From: Lachnospiraceae bacterium
GTDB lineage: Bacteria; Bacillota; Clostridia; Lachnospirales; Lachnospiraceae
Length of the DNA stretch: 64,000 bases
Direction: 5' to 3'
Assembly (NCBI GenBank): GCA_017517305.1
Contig: JAFWZV010000001.1
Coordinates: forward strand, 155,608-219,607
Shown: in pieces, positions 17,878 to 27,481 of the stretch
Layout of the letters: each line of letters opens with the position of its first letter
Position numbering within the stretch: the first letter of the stretch is position 1
Program-made: the position numbers and the translations under genes
Notes under the pieces: model-generated
Database searches by the model: none
Told to the model about the DNA's origin: nothing
Seen by the model: only the letters and a program-made list of their open reading frames with translations

Positions 17878-17993
17878 TCTTTTTTACGCAAAAATTGGAT
17901 ATTTCTGCGCAAAAAAATGTAATTTAGAAAATGTGTGCTATATTAACGTTAAAAATGAAAATGTAAACATTGTACAAATAGCATTATAATTTG

Positions 17994-18022
17994 TTTACAA
18001 AATGTAAAGTAGAAATTATAAT
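17994..18022 (+). promoter_or_regulatory. Promoter of the surface-protein gene
   Basis: TTTACA and TATAAT separated by 17 bp; the coding start is 80 bp downstream. Confidence 0.7.
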
Positions 18023-18102
18023 TCATGTATAATAAGTTAAAGAAATAAAATAGTGAATACATTTATGGAGTTATACAGGGATTTCGGAAGGAGAATTTGT
18101 AT

Positions 18103-21100
18103 ATGAAAAAAAGGAAGAGAATGAAGAAAAGATTTGCTGCACTTGCGATGGCGGTAATCTTAGCATGGACTACTGTAGATATGCCGATTGTTGCGGCAGG
18201 TAGTCAGGATGTTTCTTGCGAGCATCATGTGGAACATACTGCTGAATGCGGATATGCAGAAGGAGAAGATGGTTTAGAAATATCACCTTGCAATTTTGAA
18301 TGTGAGGAATGTACAAATGCATCAAATGATGGTTCAGATACAGTATCGGGAAATGAAATGTCTGATGAAACGACAGAATGCACCTGCGGAACCGATGACC
18401 CGGCATTCCATGCAACCAACTGTCCGGCATATATCGCACCGGAAAATCCGCAGTGCTTTTGTGCAGAAAAATGTACGGATGACACTTTAAATGTATGGTG
18501 TGATGTCTGCGGTGTACAGGGAGTAAGTGCGTGTCAGGGCGATTTCGACAGTGCCACAAGTTTTGCGTCAACCACCACCGTATTTAGTAATAAAGCCTGT
18601 GGTGCGAGCACCAACGAAGGCGGAGCAGAAAGCGTAACTTGCACTTTTGTCTGGGATTTTACGGATACTAATAATAAATTTGGTATACTTACCATTAGCG
18701 GTAGCGGTGCTATGGCAGATAGCACTCCTTATTGGGCTAGAAGCGGCTACGACTATAGAACCCCTGAGGGAAATGAAAGAGGTCGTACGATAAATAAGGT
18801 TATAGTAGAAGAAGGTATTACGTACATTGGAGATTTTGCATTTTACGGATGTACTTATCTGGACTCTGTATTATTGCCAAGCAGCTTAAAAAGTATAGGT
18901 GATTTGGCATTTGCAGATTGCCCCTTTGAAACTATAGATATACCGAGTGGCGTTACATCAATAGGTCAGAGTGCATTTAATGGTTGTAGCAACTTGACTT
19001 CTATAACGATTCCGGAAGGAGTAAAGTATATTGAACGTCAAGCGTTTCAGGCGTGTAGTAGCTTGACTTCTGTAACGATACCGGATGGTGTGATACAGAT
19101 AGGGATGTTTGCATTTGTTGATTGTACCGGATTACAAACCGTATCAATACCGTCAAGTATACAGAACATAGGGAATGATGCTTTTAAAGGTTGTACATCA
19201 CTCACAACCGTAAATGTTCCGTGTTCGTGGGAAAATAATCCGCTTTATACTTTTGAAGAAGGCGTTACCGTAAATATAGCAGACCACAATCGTAATGCGA
19301 ATGGTGCGTGTATCGTTTGTAAAGACGGCTATGCTACAGAACCGAATAAGGTAAGCAGTACACATTATCCTGAACTTAATGATACACATAGCGGATATTA
19401 TGCTATTGAAACTATGGAACAGCTTTGTTGGTTTTCTGACTATGTGAATAAAGGAAATACATCTGTTAATGCAGTATTGACAGATGATATCGTTGCGGGA
19501 GCTAATGATATATGGACTCCGATAGGCAACAACACAAATATTTATGCGGGTACTTTTGATGGAAATAATCATACAATCAGTGGATTATACACTAATAATG
19601 AACAGGCAAGCTATGTAGGATTATTTGGCACAATAAGTGGTACTGTAAAAAATGTCGGCGTAACTAATGTGTCTTTTTCGGGAACCTACAGCGTAGGAGG
19701 TGTGTGTGGAGAAAATAGAAGTGGCACTATCCAAAATTGTTACAGCACAGGTAGTATAAGTAACGATGACCAGAATGCAGGCGGTGTGTGTGGATTTAAT
19801 GGTGGAACAATCCAAAATTGTTATAGCGAATGCACTGTGGAAGGAGCTTCATTCGTAGGTGGAGTATGTGGATACAATAACGGAACAATCCAAAATTGTT
19901 ACAGCACAGGTAGTATAAGTAACGTTGACCAGAATGCAGGCGGTGTGTGTGGAATTAATAACAATTCAATCACAAACTGTTATTACCTTAATGGAACATA
20001 TTGGACTGGAATTGGTGGCGATGGTCAAGGCACAGCCGAATCTAAAACAGAAAATGAGTTTAACAGTGGTGCGGTTGCATATCTGTTAAACAATTCGACA
20101 AGCACAGGCAACCTTGTGTGGTATCAGAATTTGTCTGATAATACAGATTCTTATCCAGTCCTTAATCATACTCACGGTACAGTATATTCTGTATATAAGT
20201 GTGATGGAACAACCATTTATCGCAATGTAAATGAGAATATGTCGCATATACCGAACTACTCTGCAAGTGGCGACACAATAACTGCAAGTTGTTCACAATG
20301 TTCACAAGAAAATATAGGAACAATCGTAATTTCCGCAAGTAATAAGTATTATGACGGCACAGCGGTAACGGCAACAGTTGAAAATAATGTTGACGGAACA
20401 TATTACAGTTCATCAATCGTATATAAGGACAATACGGGAACGAAAGTTGATGGGGCTGTAAATGTAGGAATATATACTGCAAATCTTACTCTTACAAGTG
20501 CGAACGGCACAGAAGTAACTGCAAGTTGTCAGTTTAATATTACAAAGGCTGAAATAACAAGTATTACGGACTTTGGTGTAGTTGCTCCTGTTGCAGGTGA
20601 AACACCACAAAGCAGCGTTGCAGCGGGAACAGGATATACAGCAGAGATAAGCTGGCAGCCTGACGATACAAGCTATGCACCTAACACGGTATATATCGCT
20701 ACGGTTACTCTTACCGCTGACACTAATCATTCCTTTGCGGATAGTATAACAGTTAGCGGTTGGGATAAGTCCGTAGATGCTGATAAGTTAGTATTTACAA
20801 AGGAATTTGATGCTACTGGTAAGTTGGAGTGTGATGTAATTGTTCCGACAGCGAATATACTTACCTACAACGGTTCTGCACAAGAACTTGTAACAGCAGG
20901 AACAGTTCCCGACGGTTGCGAAATGCAGTATAAGCTGGGTGATGACGGAACATTCTCTGATGAAATTCCCACAGCAACCGACGCTAATACATACAAGGTG
21001 TACTGGAAAGTTGTAGGAAATGACACTTACAACGATATTGATAACGGAGATTATGTAGAGGTAACTATCAGCAAGGCAACTCCGACAAGCGATATGTTTA

Positions 21101-23619
21101 CAGCTACTCCTTCGTCAGAACTTGTATATGACGGAACTGAAAAGTCTATAATTGTTACAACCGATAAGGAGGGTATGGGAACATTTACCGTTAGTTATGT
21201 TAGTTTTACTGATAGTACACAACCTGTAGAGGCGGGTTATTATATTGTTCGCCTTCATATTGAGGAGGGTGATAACTATATCGCAGTTGATACTCTTTCT
21301 TTTGTCCCTTTCGAAATTAAAAAGGCAGACTCTGTAATTACAGCAGCTCCGACACCTATTGCAGAACTTGTATATGACGGAACTGCACATAACCTTATAA
21401 ATGAAGGTACAGCAACAGGCGGTACAATGCAGTATAGCCTTGATGGCACAAACTATTCATCTGCAATTCCAACAGGCACAGACGCAAAGACCTACACAGT
21501 ATGGTATAAGGTAGTCGGTGATGAAAATCATAACGATACTACTCCTGCAAGCATTGAGGTAACGATTGCTCCAAAAACTGTTGAAATCAGTTCTGTTACT
21601 GCAATTAATAGAGCGTTTGACGGAACAAATACAGTTGAGATTTCAGAGGTAATTATTGAGGGTATATTAGATGAAGATGAAGATAAGGTATCAGTAAGTG
21701 CTACTGCAGCAATTGATAGTATAAATGCTGGTGAATACATTATTGTTGACTTGTCAAACATCACATTGACAGGAAGTGCGAATTATTCCATTGCAGCAAG
21801 TACCGAAAATGTTCCATTAACAACCGCTGTTACTATCAGCAAAGCGGATGCCCCTACCTTGCCAAGTGGAAGCAAAGCATATGTGTACAGCATAGGCTAT
21901 GAAGGTGAGAGTGTAAGTATTACCGGACTTCCGACTAATTGTGGCGAAGTGGAATATTCTTTACTTAGTGTATCAAGCGATATGTTTGAGAATTTGTCAG
22001 TAGATTCAAGAAGCGGAAAGATTACCTATGATGTAAAAGCATTGGATAACTATACGGAAGATTTACAAGGAACTATTTCTGTTAACGTTATGATGGAAAA
22101 TTATAAAACAGCAATCTATACGCTTACTATTACAAGAACAGAAAAGATTCCGCAGAATATCAGTGCAGAGGATATTACTCTTACCTATGGTGATGCAGAT
22201 GCCACAATTTCCGTAACAGGAGCAAAAACAGAACTTTCTTATGAAGTGGTTGAGGATTCAAATGATAACGGTTATGTGGTAACGGTAGATGCAAATGGTA
22301 AGGTAAGTATAGAAAATGCAGGAACAGCGATAATCAAAATTACGGCAGTAGAGTCTGATGATTATGCAGAATCAGAGTGTGAAATAAGAGTGACTGTAAA
22401 TAAGCGTCCTGTGAATGTACCTGCAAAGGATAGTACCGTGTACACTTATACAGGTAAGGAACAGACCTACAGTATAGCAAGCAGTCCTTACTACACAATT
22501 GCGAACGCAACACATACAGATGCAGGAAAATATGAGGTTGTTGTGAATTTGAATGAAAACTGTGTATGGAATGGCAATTTACCAACATATGAGTTTGAGA
22601 TTAAGCCGGCAACTGTAAATATTAAAGCAGAAAGCTATACTGTGAAAAAGGGAGATACACTACCTACTTTTTACTATGATGTAACAGGTTTGGTAAATAA
22701 TGAGACACTTCCGATTACGGTAAGTATAGCTTGTACAGCATCGGATACAAATACAGTAGGAACCTATGACATCACTGTTTCTGGTGTTTCAAGTGAAGGA
22801 AACTACACATATGTTTATACAAATGGTGTGTTAGAGGTGCTTGCAGAAGATGAGGCTCCATTTATCATGGGCGATGATGGTAAAATGGGTTGGGATGCTA
22901 TCAGTGATGAAATCGAAGATGCTAATAAAGGAGACACTATTGTAGTAGATATGAATGGTGCAACCGTTGTGCCGGGAGATATCATCGAAGAGGCAAGAGA
23001 CAAGGGTATTACAATTTCATTTGTGCTGGATAATGGACTGACATGGACAATAGACGGAAGCACTGTAACAGATGGGGATATTAGCAATATTAATTTTGAC
23101 ACCACAGTAGAGGATGAAAACAATCCATTGAATAATATTCCGGTAGATGTTATTAACGGAGTAACCGGAGAAAAAGCAACTATTGAAGTGAACCTTACAT
23201 ATTCCGGAAACTTTGGTTTTACTGCTGTGCTTAAAGCGAACCTTGGAAGCGATAATGCTGGTTATTATGCAAATCTGTATTATTATAATCCTACAACTGG
23301 CAAGCTTGAATACATGTGTGCAGATGTGATAGCTTCAAATGGTGAAGCAGAACTGAGTTTTACCCATGCATCAGATTATTTGATTGTCATTGATGATGAA
23401 GACCTTGGTAAAGCACCAGATGATGATGCTGATGACGATGATGGCGATGATAATGATGATGATGATGACAATACTACAGAGGATAAAGACGACGGAAAAG
23501 ACGAAGTTCCGGATACCGGAGATGATGGAACACTCTATTTGTGGGTGCTTATGCTTTGTGCGTTGATTGGTATGGCTGGAGTGACCTACTACGAGAAATT
23601 ACTTGGGAAAAAGGAATGA
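18103..23619 (+). CDS. Giant sortase-anchored surface protein (BspA-LRR, GLUG, YDG/MBG repeats)
   Basis: 1838 aa. A Lys/Arg-rich signal peptide (1-33) leads into a Cys-rich module (about 38-150). BspA-type LRR_5 repeats (about 230-385; for example G-C-S-N-L-T-S-I-T-I-P) follow, then GLUG-type repeats (about 480-660; I-Q-N-C-Y-S-T-G-S-I-S) and multiple YDG/MBG-like beta domains (about 745-1550). The end has an Asp-rich stretch, V-P-D-T-G-D, a membrane helix and K-K-E, a variant LPXTG sorting signal. It is probably exported and wall-anchored, with an adhesive or matrix role inferred from domains. GGAAGGAG supports the ATG at 18103. It is the main cargo of the lysS island and has its own promoter. 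Codon use is more GC-tolerant than in neighbours. Confidence 0.9.
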   Translation: MKKRKRMKKRFAALAMAVILAWTTVDMPIVAAGSQDVSCEHHVEHTAECGYAEGEDGLEISPCNFECEECTNASNDGSDTVSGNEMSDETTECTCGTDDPAFHATNCPAYIAPENPQCFCAEKCTDDTLNVWCDVCGVQGVSACQGDFDSATSFASTTTVFSNKACGASTNEGGAESVTCTFVWDFTDTNNKFGILTISGSGAMADSTPYWARSGYDYRTPEGNERGRTINKVIVEEGITYIGDFAFYGCTYLDSVLLPSSLKSIGDLAFADCPFETIDIPSGVTSIGQSAFNGCSNLTSITIPEGVKYIERQAFQACSSLTSVTIPDGVIQIGMFAFVDCTGLQTVSIPSSIQNIGNDAFKGCTSLTTVNVPCSWENNPLYTFEEGVTVNIADHNRNANGACIVCKDGYATEPNKVSSTHYPELNDTHSGYYAIETMEQLCWFSDYVNKGNTSVNAVLTDDIVAGANDIWTPIGNNTNIYAGTFDGNNHTISGLYTNNEQASYVGLFGTISGTVKNVGVTNVSFSGTYSVGGVCGENRSGTIQNCYSTGSISNDDQNAGGVCGFNGGTIQNCYSECTVEGASFVGGVCGYNNGTIQNCYSTGSISNVDQNAGGVCGINNNSITNCYYLNGTYWTGIGGDGQGTAESKTENEFNSGAVAYLLNNSTSTGNLVWYQNLSDNTDSYPVLNHTHGTVYSVYKCDGTTIYRNVNENMSHIPNYSASGDTITASCSQCSQENIGTIVISASNKYYDGTAVTATVENNVDGTYYSSSIVYKDNTGTKVDGAVNVGIYTANLTLTSANGTEVTASCQFNITKAEITSITDFGVVAPVAGETPQSSVAAGTGYTAEISWQPDDTSYAPNTVYIATVTLTADTNHSFADSITVSGWDKSVDADKLVFTKEFDATGKLECDVIVPTANILTYNGSAQELVTAGTVPDGCEMQYKLGDDGTFSDEIPTATDANTYKVYWKVVGNDTYNDIDNGDYVEVTISKATPTSDMFTATPSSELVYDGTEKSIIVTTDKEGMGTFTVSYVSFTDSTQPVEAGYYIVRLHIEEGDNYIAVDTLSFVPFEIKKADSVITAAPTPIAELVYDGTAHNLINEGTATGGTMQYSLDGTNYSSAIPTGTDAKTYTVWYKVVGDENHNDTTPASIEVTIAPKTVEISSVTAINRAFDGTNTVEISEVIIEGILDEDEDKVSVSATAAIDSINAGEYIIVDLSNITLTGSANYSIAASTENVPLTTAVTISKADAPTLPSGSKAYVYSIGYEGESVSITGLPTNCGEVEYSLLSVSSDMFENLSVDSRSGKITYDVKALDNYTEDLQGTISVNVMMENYKTAIYTLTITRTEKIPQNISAEDITLTYGDADATISVTGAKTELSYEVVEDSNDNGYVVTVDANGKVSIENAGTAIIKITAVESDDYAESECEIRVTVNKRPVNVPAKDSTVYTYTGKEQTYSIASSPYYTIANATHTDAGKYEVVVNLNENCVWNGNLPTYEFEIKPATVNIKAESYTVKKGDTLPTFYYDVTGLVNNETLPITVSIACTASDTNTVGTYDITVSGVSSEGNYTYVYTNGVLEVLAEDEAPFIMGDDGKMGWDAISDEIEDANKGDTIVVDMNGATVVPGDIIEEARDKGITISFVLDNGLTWTIDGSTVTDGDISNINFDTTVEDENNPLNNIPVDVINGVTGEKATIEVNLTYSGNFGFTAVLKANLGSDNAGYYANLYYYNPTTGKLEYMCADVIASNGEAELSFTHASDYLIVIDDEDLGKAPDDDADDDDGDDNDDDDDNTTEDKDDGKDEVPDTGDDGTLYLWVLMLCALIGMAGVTYYEKLLGKKE
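19729..19953 (+). repeat. Intragenic repeat in the GLUG region
   Basis: A 66-bp block at 19729-19794 recurs at 19888-19953 with one mismatch (159-bp, 53-codon period). Near identity at DNA level indicates recent duplication and a site for repeat-number change. Confidence 0.85.
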
Positions 23620-23665
23620 AAAAAGGTAAAATAAGCAGTAAAAAACTGTTGCTAGTTTTACAACG

Positions 23666-23704
23666 AGTGGGTGGCAGTTGCCGCCCACTTATTTCTTCTT
23701 TTCC
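23666..23704 (+). terminator. Terminator after the surface-protein gene
   Basis: 10-bp GC-rich stem AGTGGGTGGC/GCCGCCCACT with an AGTT loop, followed by a T-rich tail. Confidence 0.8.
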
Positions 23705-23756
23705 AAATTTAATAAAAGAAAGTAAGTCATCCATAATGCTTGAAAACAAAACGCAG

Positions 23757-23786
23757 TTGATATAAGATAACAATTGATGATATATT
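23757..23786 (+). promoter_or_regulatory. Outward promoter candidate at the island right end
   Basis: TTGATA and TATATT separated by 18 bp, pointing toward the RelA/SpoT-domain gene. A transcript from it would pass through the right repeat and the terminator hairpin. Weak evidence. Confidence 0.3.
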
Positions 23787-23797
23787 GCTTAATCTAA

Positions 23798-23831
23798 TCC
23801 CGACAATGAAATCTTTAGACAAATAAAGCTA
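23798..23831 (+). repeat. Right attachment-site-like direct repeat (attR)
   Basis: Exact 34-bp copy of the lysS 3' end found at 16255-16288. Confidence 0.85.
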
Positions 23832-23846
23832 ACTAACGAGGATAAA

Positions 23847-23881
23847 GATAGGTGATATATTACATCACCTATCTTTTTTTA
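23847..23881 (+). terminator. Displaced native lysS terminator
   Basis: Perfect 10-bp stem GATAGGTGAT/ATCACCTATC, 7-nt loop, seven T. It lies 15 bp after the right repeat, so before insertion it would have stood about 20 bp behind the lysS stop. The next gene starts only 21 nt after it. Confidence 0.9.
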
Positions 23882-23901
23882 TACCATAAAGGAGTTTACC
23901 G

Positions 23902-25812
23902 ATGATACAAGAATATACCAGAGAAAACATAAAAGAAACTGTATATGTACCTGCATCTGTTGAAGCAGAGCTAAAAACTAATATAGAGAATCAGTTAAAC
24001 AAATGTGGCATATTTTACCGTGTGTTTTCCAGAAGAAAGTCTGCTACCTCCTTAGAACATAAGTTAGCAACTGGAAAATATGGTGGTGCCGACAACAAGA
24101 AAATTCAGGATTTGATTGGACTACGTGTGAATTTATATTTTCAGGACGACTTAGATATCTGTAAAGAGTTATTTCAAGATATGTTTGAGATGGCCGAGAA
24201 GGAGTGGTCCGAAAATGAAATGAGAAATGAAAACTTTGAGGCATCTAAGATTAATGGCGTGTTTAAGCTTCCAGGATATATGGTGAGCAAAATCAGTCCT
24301 GAAACATGGGAGCTTCCTATTGATCAAACCTTTGAGATTCAGCTTAAAACAGTGTTTTTTGAAGGTTGGCATGAGGTAGAACATGATTTTAGATACAAGA
24401 TGAAGGATAAAACTGGTGAGAAGGAGACAAGTATTTGGGATAATTATTCTGAATATTCCAGACAGTTTAATAGTGTTGTGGCTACATTAGAGCTATGCGA
24501 CAGATCTATGGTTGTAATGTTTGAGGATTTTGCTCACAAGCTATACAAGGAACACAATTGGGATATGATGCTTAGAATGCATTATAGGGTAAGGATATCT
24601 GATCAGCCATTATATGATGGTTTAGCAGAGATTTTGGATGATGAAGAATTAAAGCTAGGTAAAAAGCTTTTTAAAACCAATAGAAATATATTAATAGAAA
24701 AGCTAAAAAACTTTCACAGAGATATTCCTATTAGCGTGAATATGATAATTGCTTTGCTGAATGATAAAGAGCTTGGGAACAATGAGCAAATCAATAATAT
24801 TATGAGGGCTAATAATGTATATAAAGATGGAATCTCTATTACAGATAAAAGCTATAGTGTAAGAGAATTGGCACCCATGACACCATACTGTGTATTTAAG
24901 AACAAAGTATTGATTCGATATGGGAAGGAAGATATATATGGGGCAGCGGATGCTTTTAGAGAGCTTCCTGCATACATATACAAATGGATGAGAGCTAAAT
25001 TCAGACCAGTTTTTCAGGATATTCCGGAAGAGTTTTGCGATTATGAAAATATGTCACCAGGCTACCAGATAAGCTTTAAAGCATCGCCTAATGAATTTAC
25101 TCTTAATATGAGTATTATGCATCTGGCGCAGGATGTGGGGGCTAGAATGTGGGGAACAGAGGTAGAGATAAAGCCTCACCAAGATGACATTGGTGTCTGG
25201 ATGGAGATAAAGAACATTATGTATGACGGAAGAACGATTAGTGAAGCTGAGCAAATCTCTAGATTTAGTTATCCAACCCTTTATAGAACCATATTCAGTG
25301 ACTCGAGATTGTCTGTTGTTGATGCACAAAAGTATTGGGATAAGGTTTTTGTGGTATGTAATGAAGATAATGTAAAATCTTTAAGTGAATTGATACAGTC
25401 AGAAGAAAGGTTAACTCCTGTTGTAGTTTTGGCATCTAATATGAAGGAGGATGGCTCTGGATATTTAGATGAGGAATGGATAGGAAAGTATTGGTCTATA
25501 AACCTTCACAAGCAGGTGAGGTACTATGCCCATGTTTATCGTTGCTCAGTGGATGATTTGCCGTTGATTAAGGAGGATTCTAGTCGGCTTGAGGATAAAC
25601 AATTAGGAGTGTATGTATTTTGGCCAAAATGCTATAGTGAATTTAAACCTCCTTATGAATTCTACAGCCAGGAAGATATTGGTAACTGCGTATACAATCG
25701 TCTTAGAGGTGAAGGCGCTGGGGTACGTGAAGACCGTATAAAGGATGGTGCCACTGCATTTTCAGTTATGCTGGTGGATGAGATCAAGAAATGCATAATC
25801 AAAAGCCATTAA
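23902..25812 (+). CDS. Long RelA/SpoT-synthetase-domain protein of unknown function
   Basis: 636 aa, far longer than stand-alone small alarmone synthetases (about 200-260). Residues about 38-165 match the synthetase fold: R-V-F-S-R-R-K-S-A-T-S-L-E-H-K (ATP-binding side), D70-L-I-G-L-R (metal Asp) and F-E145-I-Q-L-K-T followed by H161. The usual guanine-contacting G-Y-x-S-L-H loop is not seen; N-G-V-F-K-L-P stands there, so the acceptor may not be GTP/GDP. The remaining 430 residues match nothing I recognise and have no membrane helix. No HD hydrolase domain is present. AAAGGAG precedes the ATG. It sits directly beyond the island border, in a spot where accessory and defence genes are often found. 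Confidence 0.75.
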   Translation: MIQEYTRENIKETVYVPASVEAELKTNIENQLNKCGIFYRVFSRRKSATSLEHKLATGKYGGADNKKIQDLIGLRVNLYFQDDLDICKELFQDMFEMAEKEWSENEMRNENFEASKINGVFKLPGYMVSKISPETWELPIDQTFEIQLKTVFFEGWHEVEHDFRYKMKDKTGEKETSIWDNYSEYSRQFNSVVATLELCDRSMVVMFEDFAHKLYKEHNWDMMLRMHYRVRISDQPLYDGLAEILDDEELKLGKKLFKTNRNILIEKLKNFHRDIPISVNMIIALLNDKELGNNEQINNIMRANNVYKDGISITDKSYSVRELAPMTPYCVFKNKVLIRYGKEDIYGAADAFRELPAYIYKWMRAKFRPVFQDIPEEFCDYENMSPGYQISFKASPNEFTLNMSIMHLAQDVGARMWGTEVEIKPHQDDIGVWMEIKNIMYDGRTISEAEQISRFSYPTLYRTIFSDSRLSVVDAQKYWDKVFVVCNEDNVKSLSELIQSEERLTPVVVLASNMKEDGSGYLDEEWIGKYWSINLHKQVRYYAHVYRCSVDDLPLIKEDSSRLEDKQLGVYVFWPKCYSEFKPPYEFYSQEDIGNCVYNRLRGEGAGVREDRIKDGATAFSVMLVDEIKKCIIKSH

Positions 25813-25845
25813 GTGTAAGTTGTTAATAAAAAGGAGATAGGCTAT

Positions 25846-26658
25846 ATGCAATATAATGTATTTGATATGTCTGTAGAGGGAAGCGTGGGAAATCCAACCC
25901 TTACAACCTATGTAATAGATTTCTCACCTGCTCTTAAGAATAATGATAGACCTATGATAATAATCTGCCCGGGTGGTGGATATAGTCATGTGTCTGATAG
26001 AGAGGGAGAGCTGCTTGCTATGCAGTTTCTTGCGGCAGGATTTCATACAGCTGTACTAAAGTATTCGGTGGAGCCAGCCAGATTTCCCACACAGCTTAAA
26101 GAGCTTGCTAAGGCAGTTGCATTGGTTAGAAGCCATGCTGAGGAATGGCACATAATTAAGGACAAAATCATAATTCAGGGTTCCTCTGCAGGTGGACATT
26201 TGGCAGCGTCCCTTGGCTGTTTCTGGAAGCAAAAAACTATTTTTGGTGAGTTGTCACATGAGGAAATAGATTTTATTAGACCTAATGGATTGATACTAAG
26301 CTATCCTGTAATAACCTCAGGAGAGCATGCACATGTTGGATCATTTCAAGCGCTTCTAGGGGACAAATACGAGGAGTATAAGGAGGTCGTATCTCTTGAA
26401 TTACAGGTGAACGAGAATACTCCTAAAACCTTCCTATGGCATACCTTTGAGGATGGTTCGGTGCCAGTAGAGAATACTTTGCTATTTATACAGGCTCTTA
26501 AGAAGCAAAATATTCCTTTTGAATGCCATATTTATCCAAAGGGAATTCATGGATTATCTCTTGGTAATGAGCTAACTCTTGGGGTTAATGAAAGTGAGCT
26601 TCAGCCAGAGGTTACCACCTGGGTGGAATTGGCGAAAACATTCGTTGCTAATTTCTAA
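25846..26658 (+). CDS. Alpha/beta hydrolase, acetyl-esterase-like
   Basis: 270 aa, no signal peptide. Oxyanion-hole motif C-P-G-G-G-Y, nucleophile elbow I-Q-G-S-S-A-G-G-H-L, acid region H-T-F-E-D-G-S-V-P and late catalytic His in Y-P-K-G-I-H-G-L-S. The pattern fits the Aes/BD-FAE group of carboxylesterases that remove acetyl or aryl esters from sugars. The substrate is unknown, though a carbohydrate ester is likely in this lineage. AAGGAGAT precedes the ATG; it follows the RelA/SpoT-domain gene by 33 nt and may be cotranscribed. Confidence 0.88.
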   Translation: MQYNVFDMSVEGSVGNPTLTTYVIDFSPALKNNDRPMIIICPGGGYSHVSDREGELLAMQFLAAGFHTAVLKYSVEPARFPTQLKELAKAVALVRSHAEEWHIIKDKIIIQGSSAGGHLAASLGCFWKQKTIFGELSHEEIDFIRPNGLILSYPVITSGEHAHVGSFQALLGDKYEEYKEVVSLELQVNENTPKTFLWHTFEDGSVPVENTLLFIQALKKQNIPFECHIYPKGIHGLSLGNELTLGVNESELQPEVTTWVELAKTFVANF

Positions 26659-26732
26659 AACACCGAAAGGAAAGTAAGTGGGATAAGACAGAAAAAACAT
26701 ATATAGAATAAAAATGTGAGGAGAAATGAAAA

Positions 26733-27470
26733 ATGGGATTAACATTAAAGAATGAAGAACAAGAAAAAGTAGTTGAGAAAAAGCTAGAGGATTTAAGTGA
26801 TGATTATATATCAGGTAAGGAATCTATAGATACTGCAAAAAAAGATTATCAGGGGGAATATATAAATAATCCGGTAGTAATATCAACTACAGTAGCCATG
26901 CCTGTTGCGCAAAAACAAAAAAATGAATTTGACGCCATGGCAATAGTTAAATGGATTGTTATTATTGCTATAGTGATAGTAGGTTTTAAGCTTATATCAG
27001 GAGTTATAAATCCCAAGGCTACAGATATTACAGGCTATGTAGATATGGAAGCATCTGAGTTAGAAGCAAAGCTAGACCTTGATTTTGAGACAAACTGTGA
27101 TATGAACACACGTATAACACACTATTCTAACGGAACAGTTACAGTGGACGGTGATGGAGAAATAGGCGTGGTTTATATTAATGGAAAACGAAAAGGTGTA
27201 CATATAGACCACAAAAAATACAATATGTATGGAATATCTATAGGTGATCCAGAGTATAAGGTGGAAGATAAGCTACGCTTTGAATATGATGATAGCTTCA
27301 ATGTATTAAATGATATGGCAGGAGGTCAATCCACTGCTAACTTCTATTTCAATACTATGAATAATGATTGCCTTGTTGTAATAGTGAATGATAAGAGCGC
27401 TAGAGTGGTGGCAATAACATATTTTAATGATTATAAGCTTATTAGTGAAAATCTAAGTGGCCTTGATTAA
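26733..27470 (+). CDS. Single-pass membrane protein of unknown function
   Basis: 245 aa. A charged cytoplasmic N-terminus (about 1-65), one membrane helix (W-I-V-I-I-A-I-V-I-V-G-F, about 70-90) and an extracytoplasmic beta-rich domain of about 150 residues. No family recognised. A ribosome site (GAGGAGAA) is well placed. A large hairpin follows the stop. It stands between the esterase and a zinc-ribbon membrane protein, with nothing that fixes its job. Confidence 0.7.
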   Translation: MGLTLKNEEQEKVVEKKLEDLSDDYISGKESIDTAKKDYQGEYINNPVVISTTVAMPVAQKQKNEFDAMAIVKWIVIIAIVIVGFKLISGVINPKATDITGYVDMEASELEAKLDLDFETNCDMNTRITHYSNGTVTVDGDGEIGVVYINGKRKGVHIDHKKYNMYGISIGDPEYKVEDKLRFEYDDSFNVLNDMAGGQSTANFYFNTMNNDCLVVIVNDKSARVVAITYFNDYKLISENLSGLD

Positions 27471-27481
27471 AAATGTAAAAT

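Larger units (their letters stand above)
16255..23831. mobile_element. 7.5 kb genomic island inserted at the lysS 3' end
   Basis: A perfect 34-bp direct repeat (16255-16288 and 23798-23831) covering the lysS 3' end brackets two genes, an AAA/DUF4143 ATPase and a giant wall-anchored protein. The native lysS terminator lies just outside the right repeat at 23847. This is the structure left by a site-specific recombinase that targets a gene 3' end. No integrase, relaxase or phage gene is present, so the element is a remnant or is mobilised in trans. The surface gene uses CCG and CGG codons more freely than its neighbours, a sign of separate origin. Confidence 0.75.

Noticed and set aside
19729-19953. 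Inserted repeat element
   Set aside because: In-frame duplication within the GLUG region of the surface protein.
22815-23123. Minus-strand Ser-rich reading frame in the surface gene
   Set aside because: Antisense shadow of the coding strand without a ribosome site.
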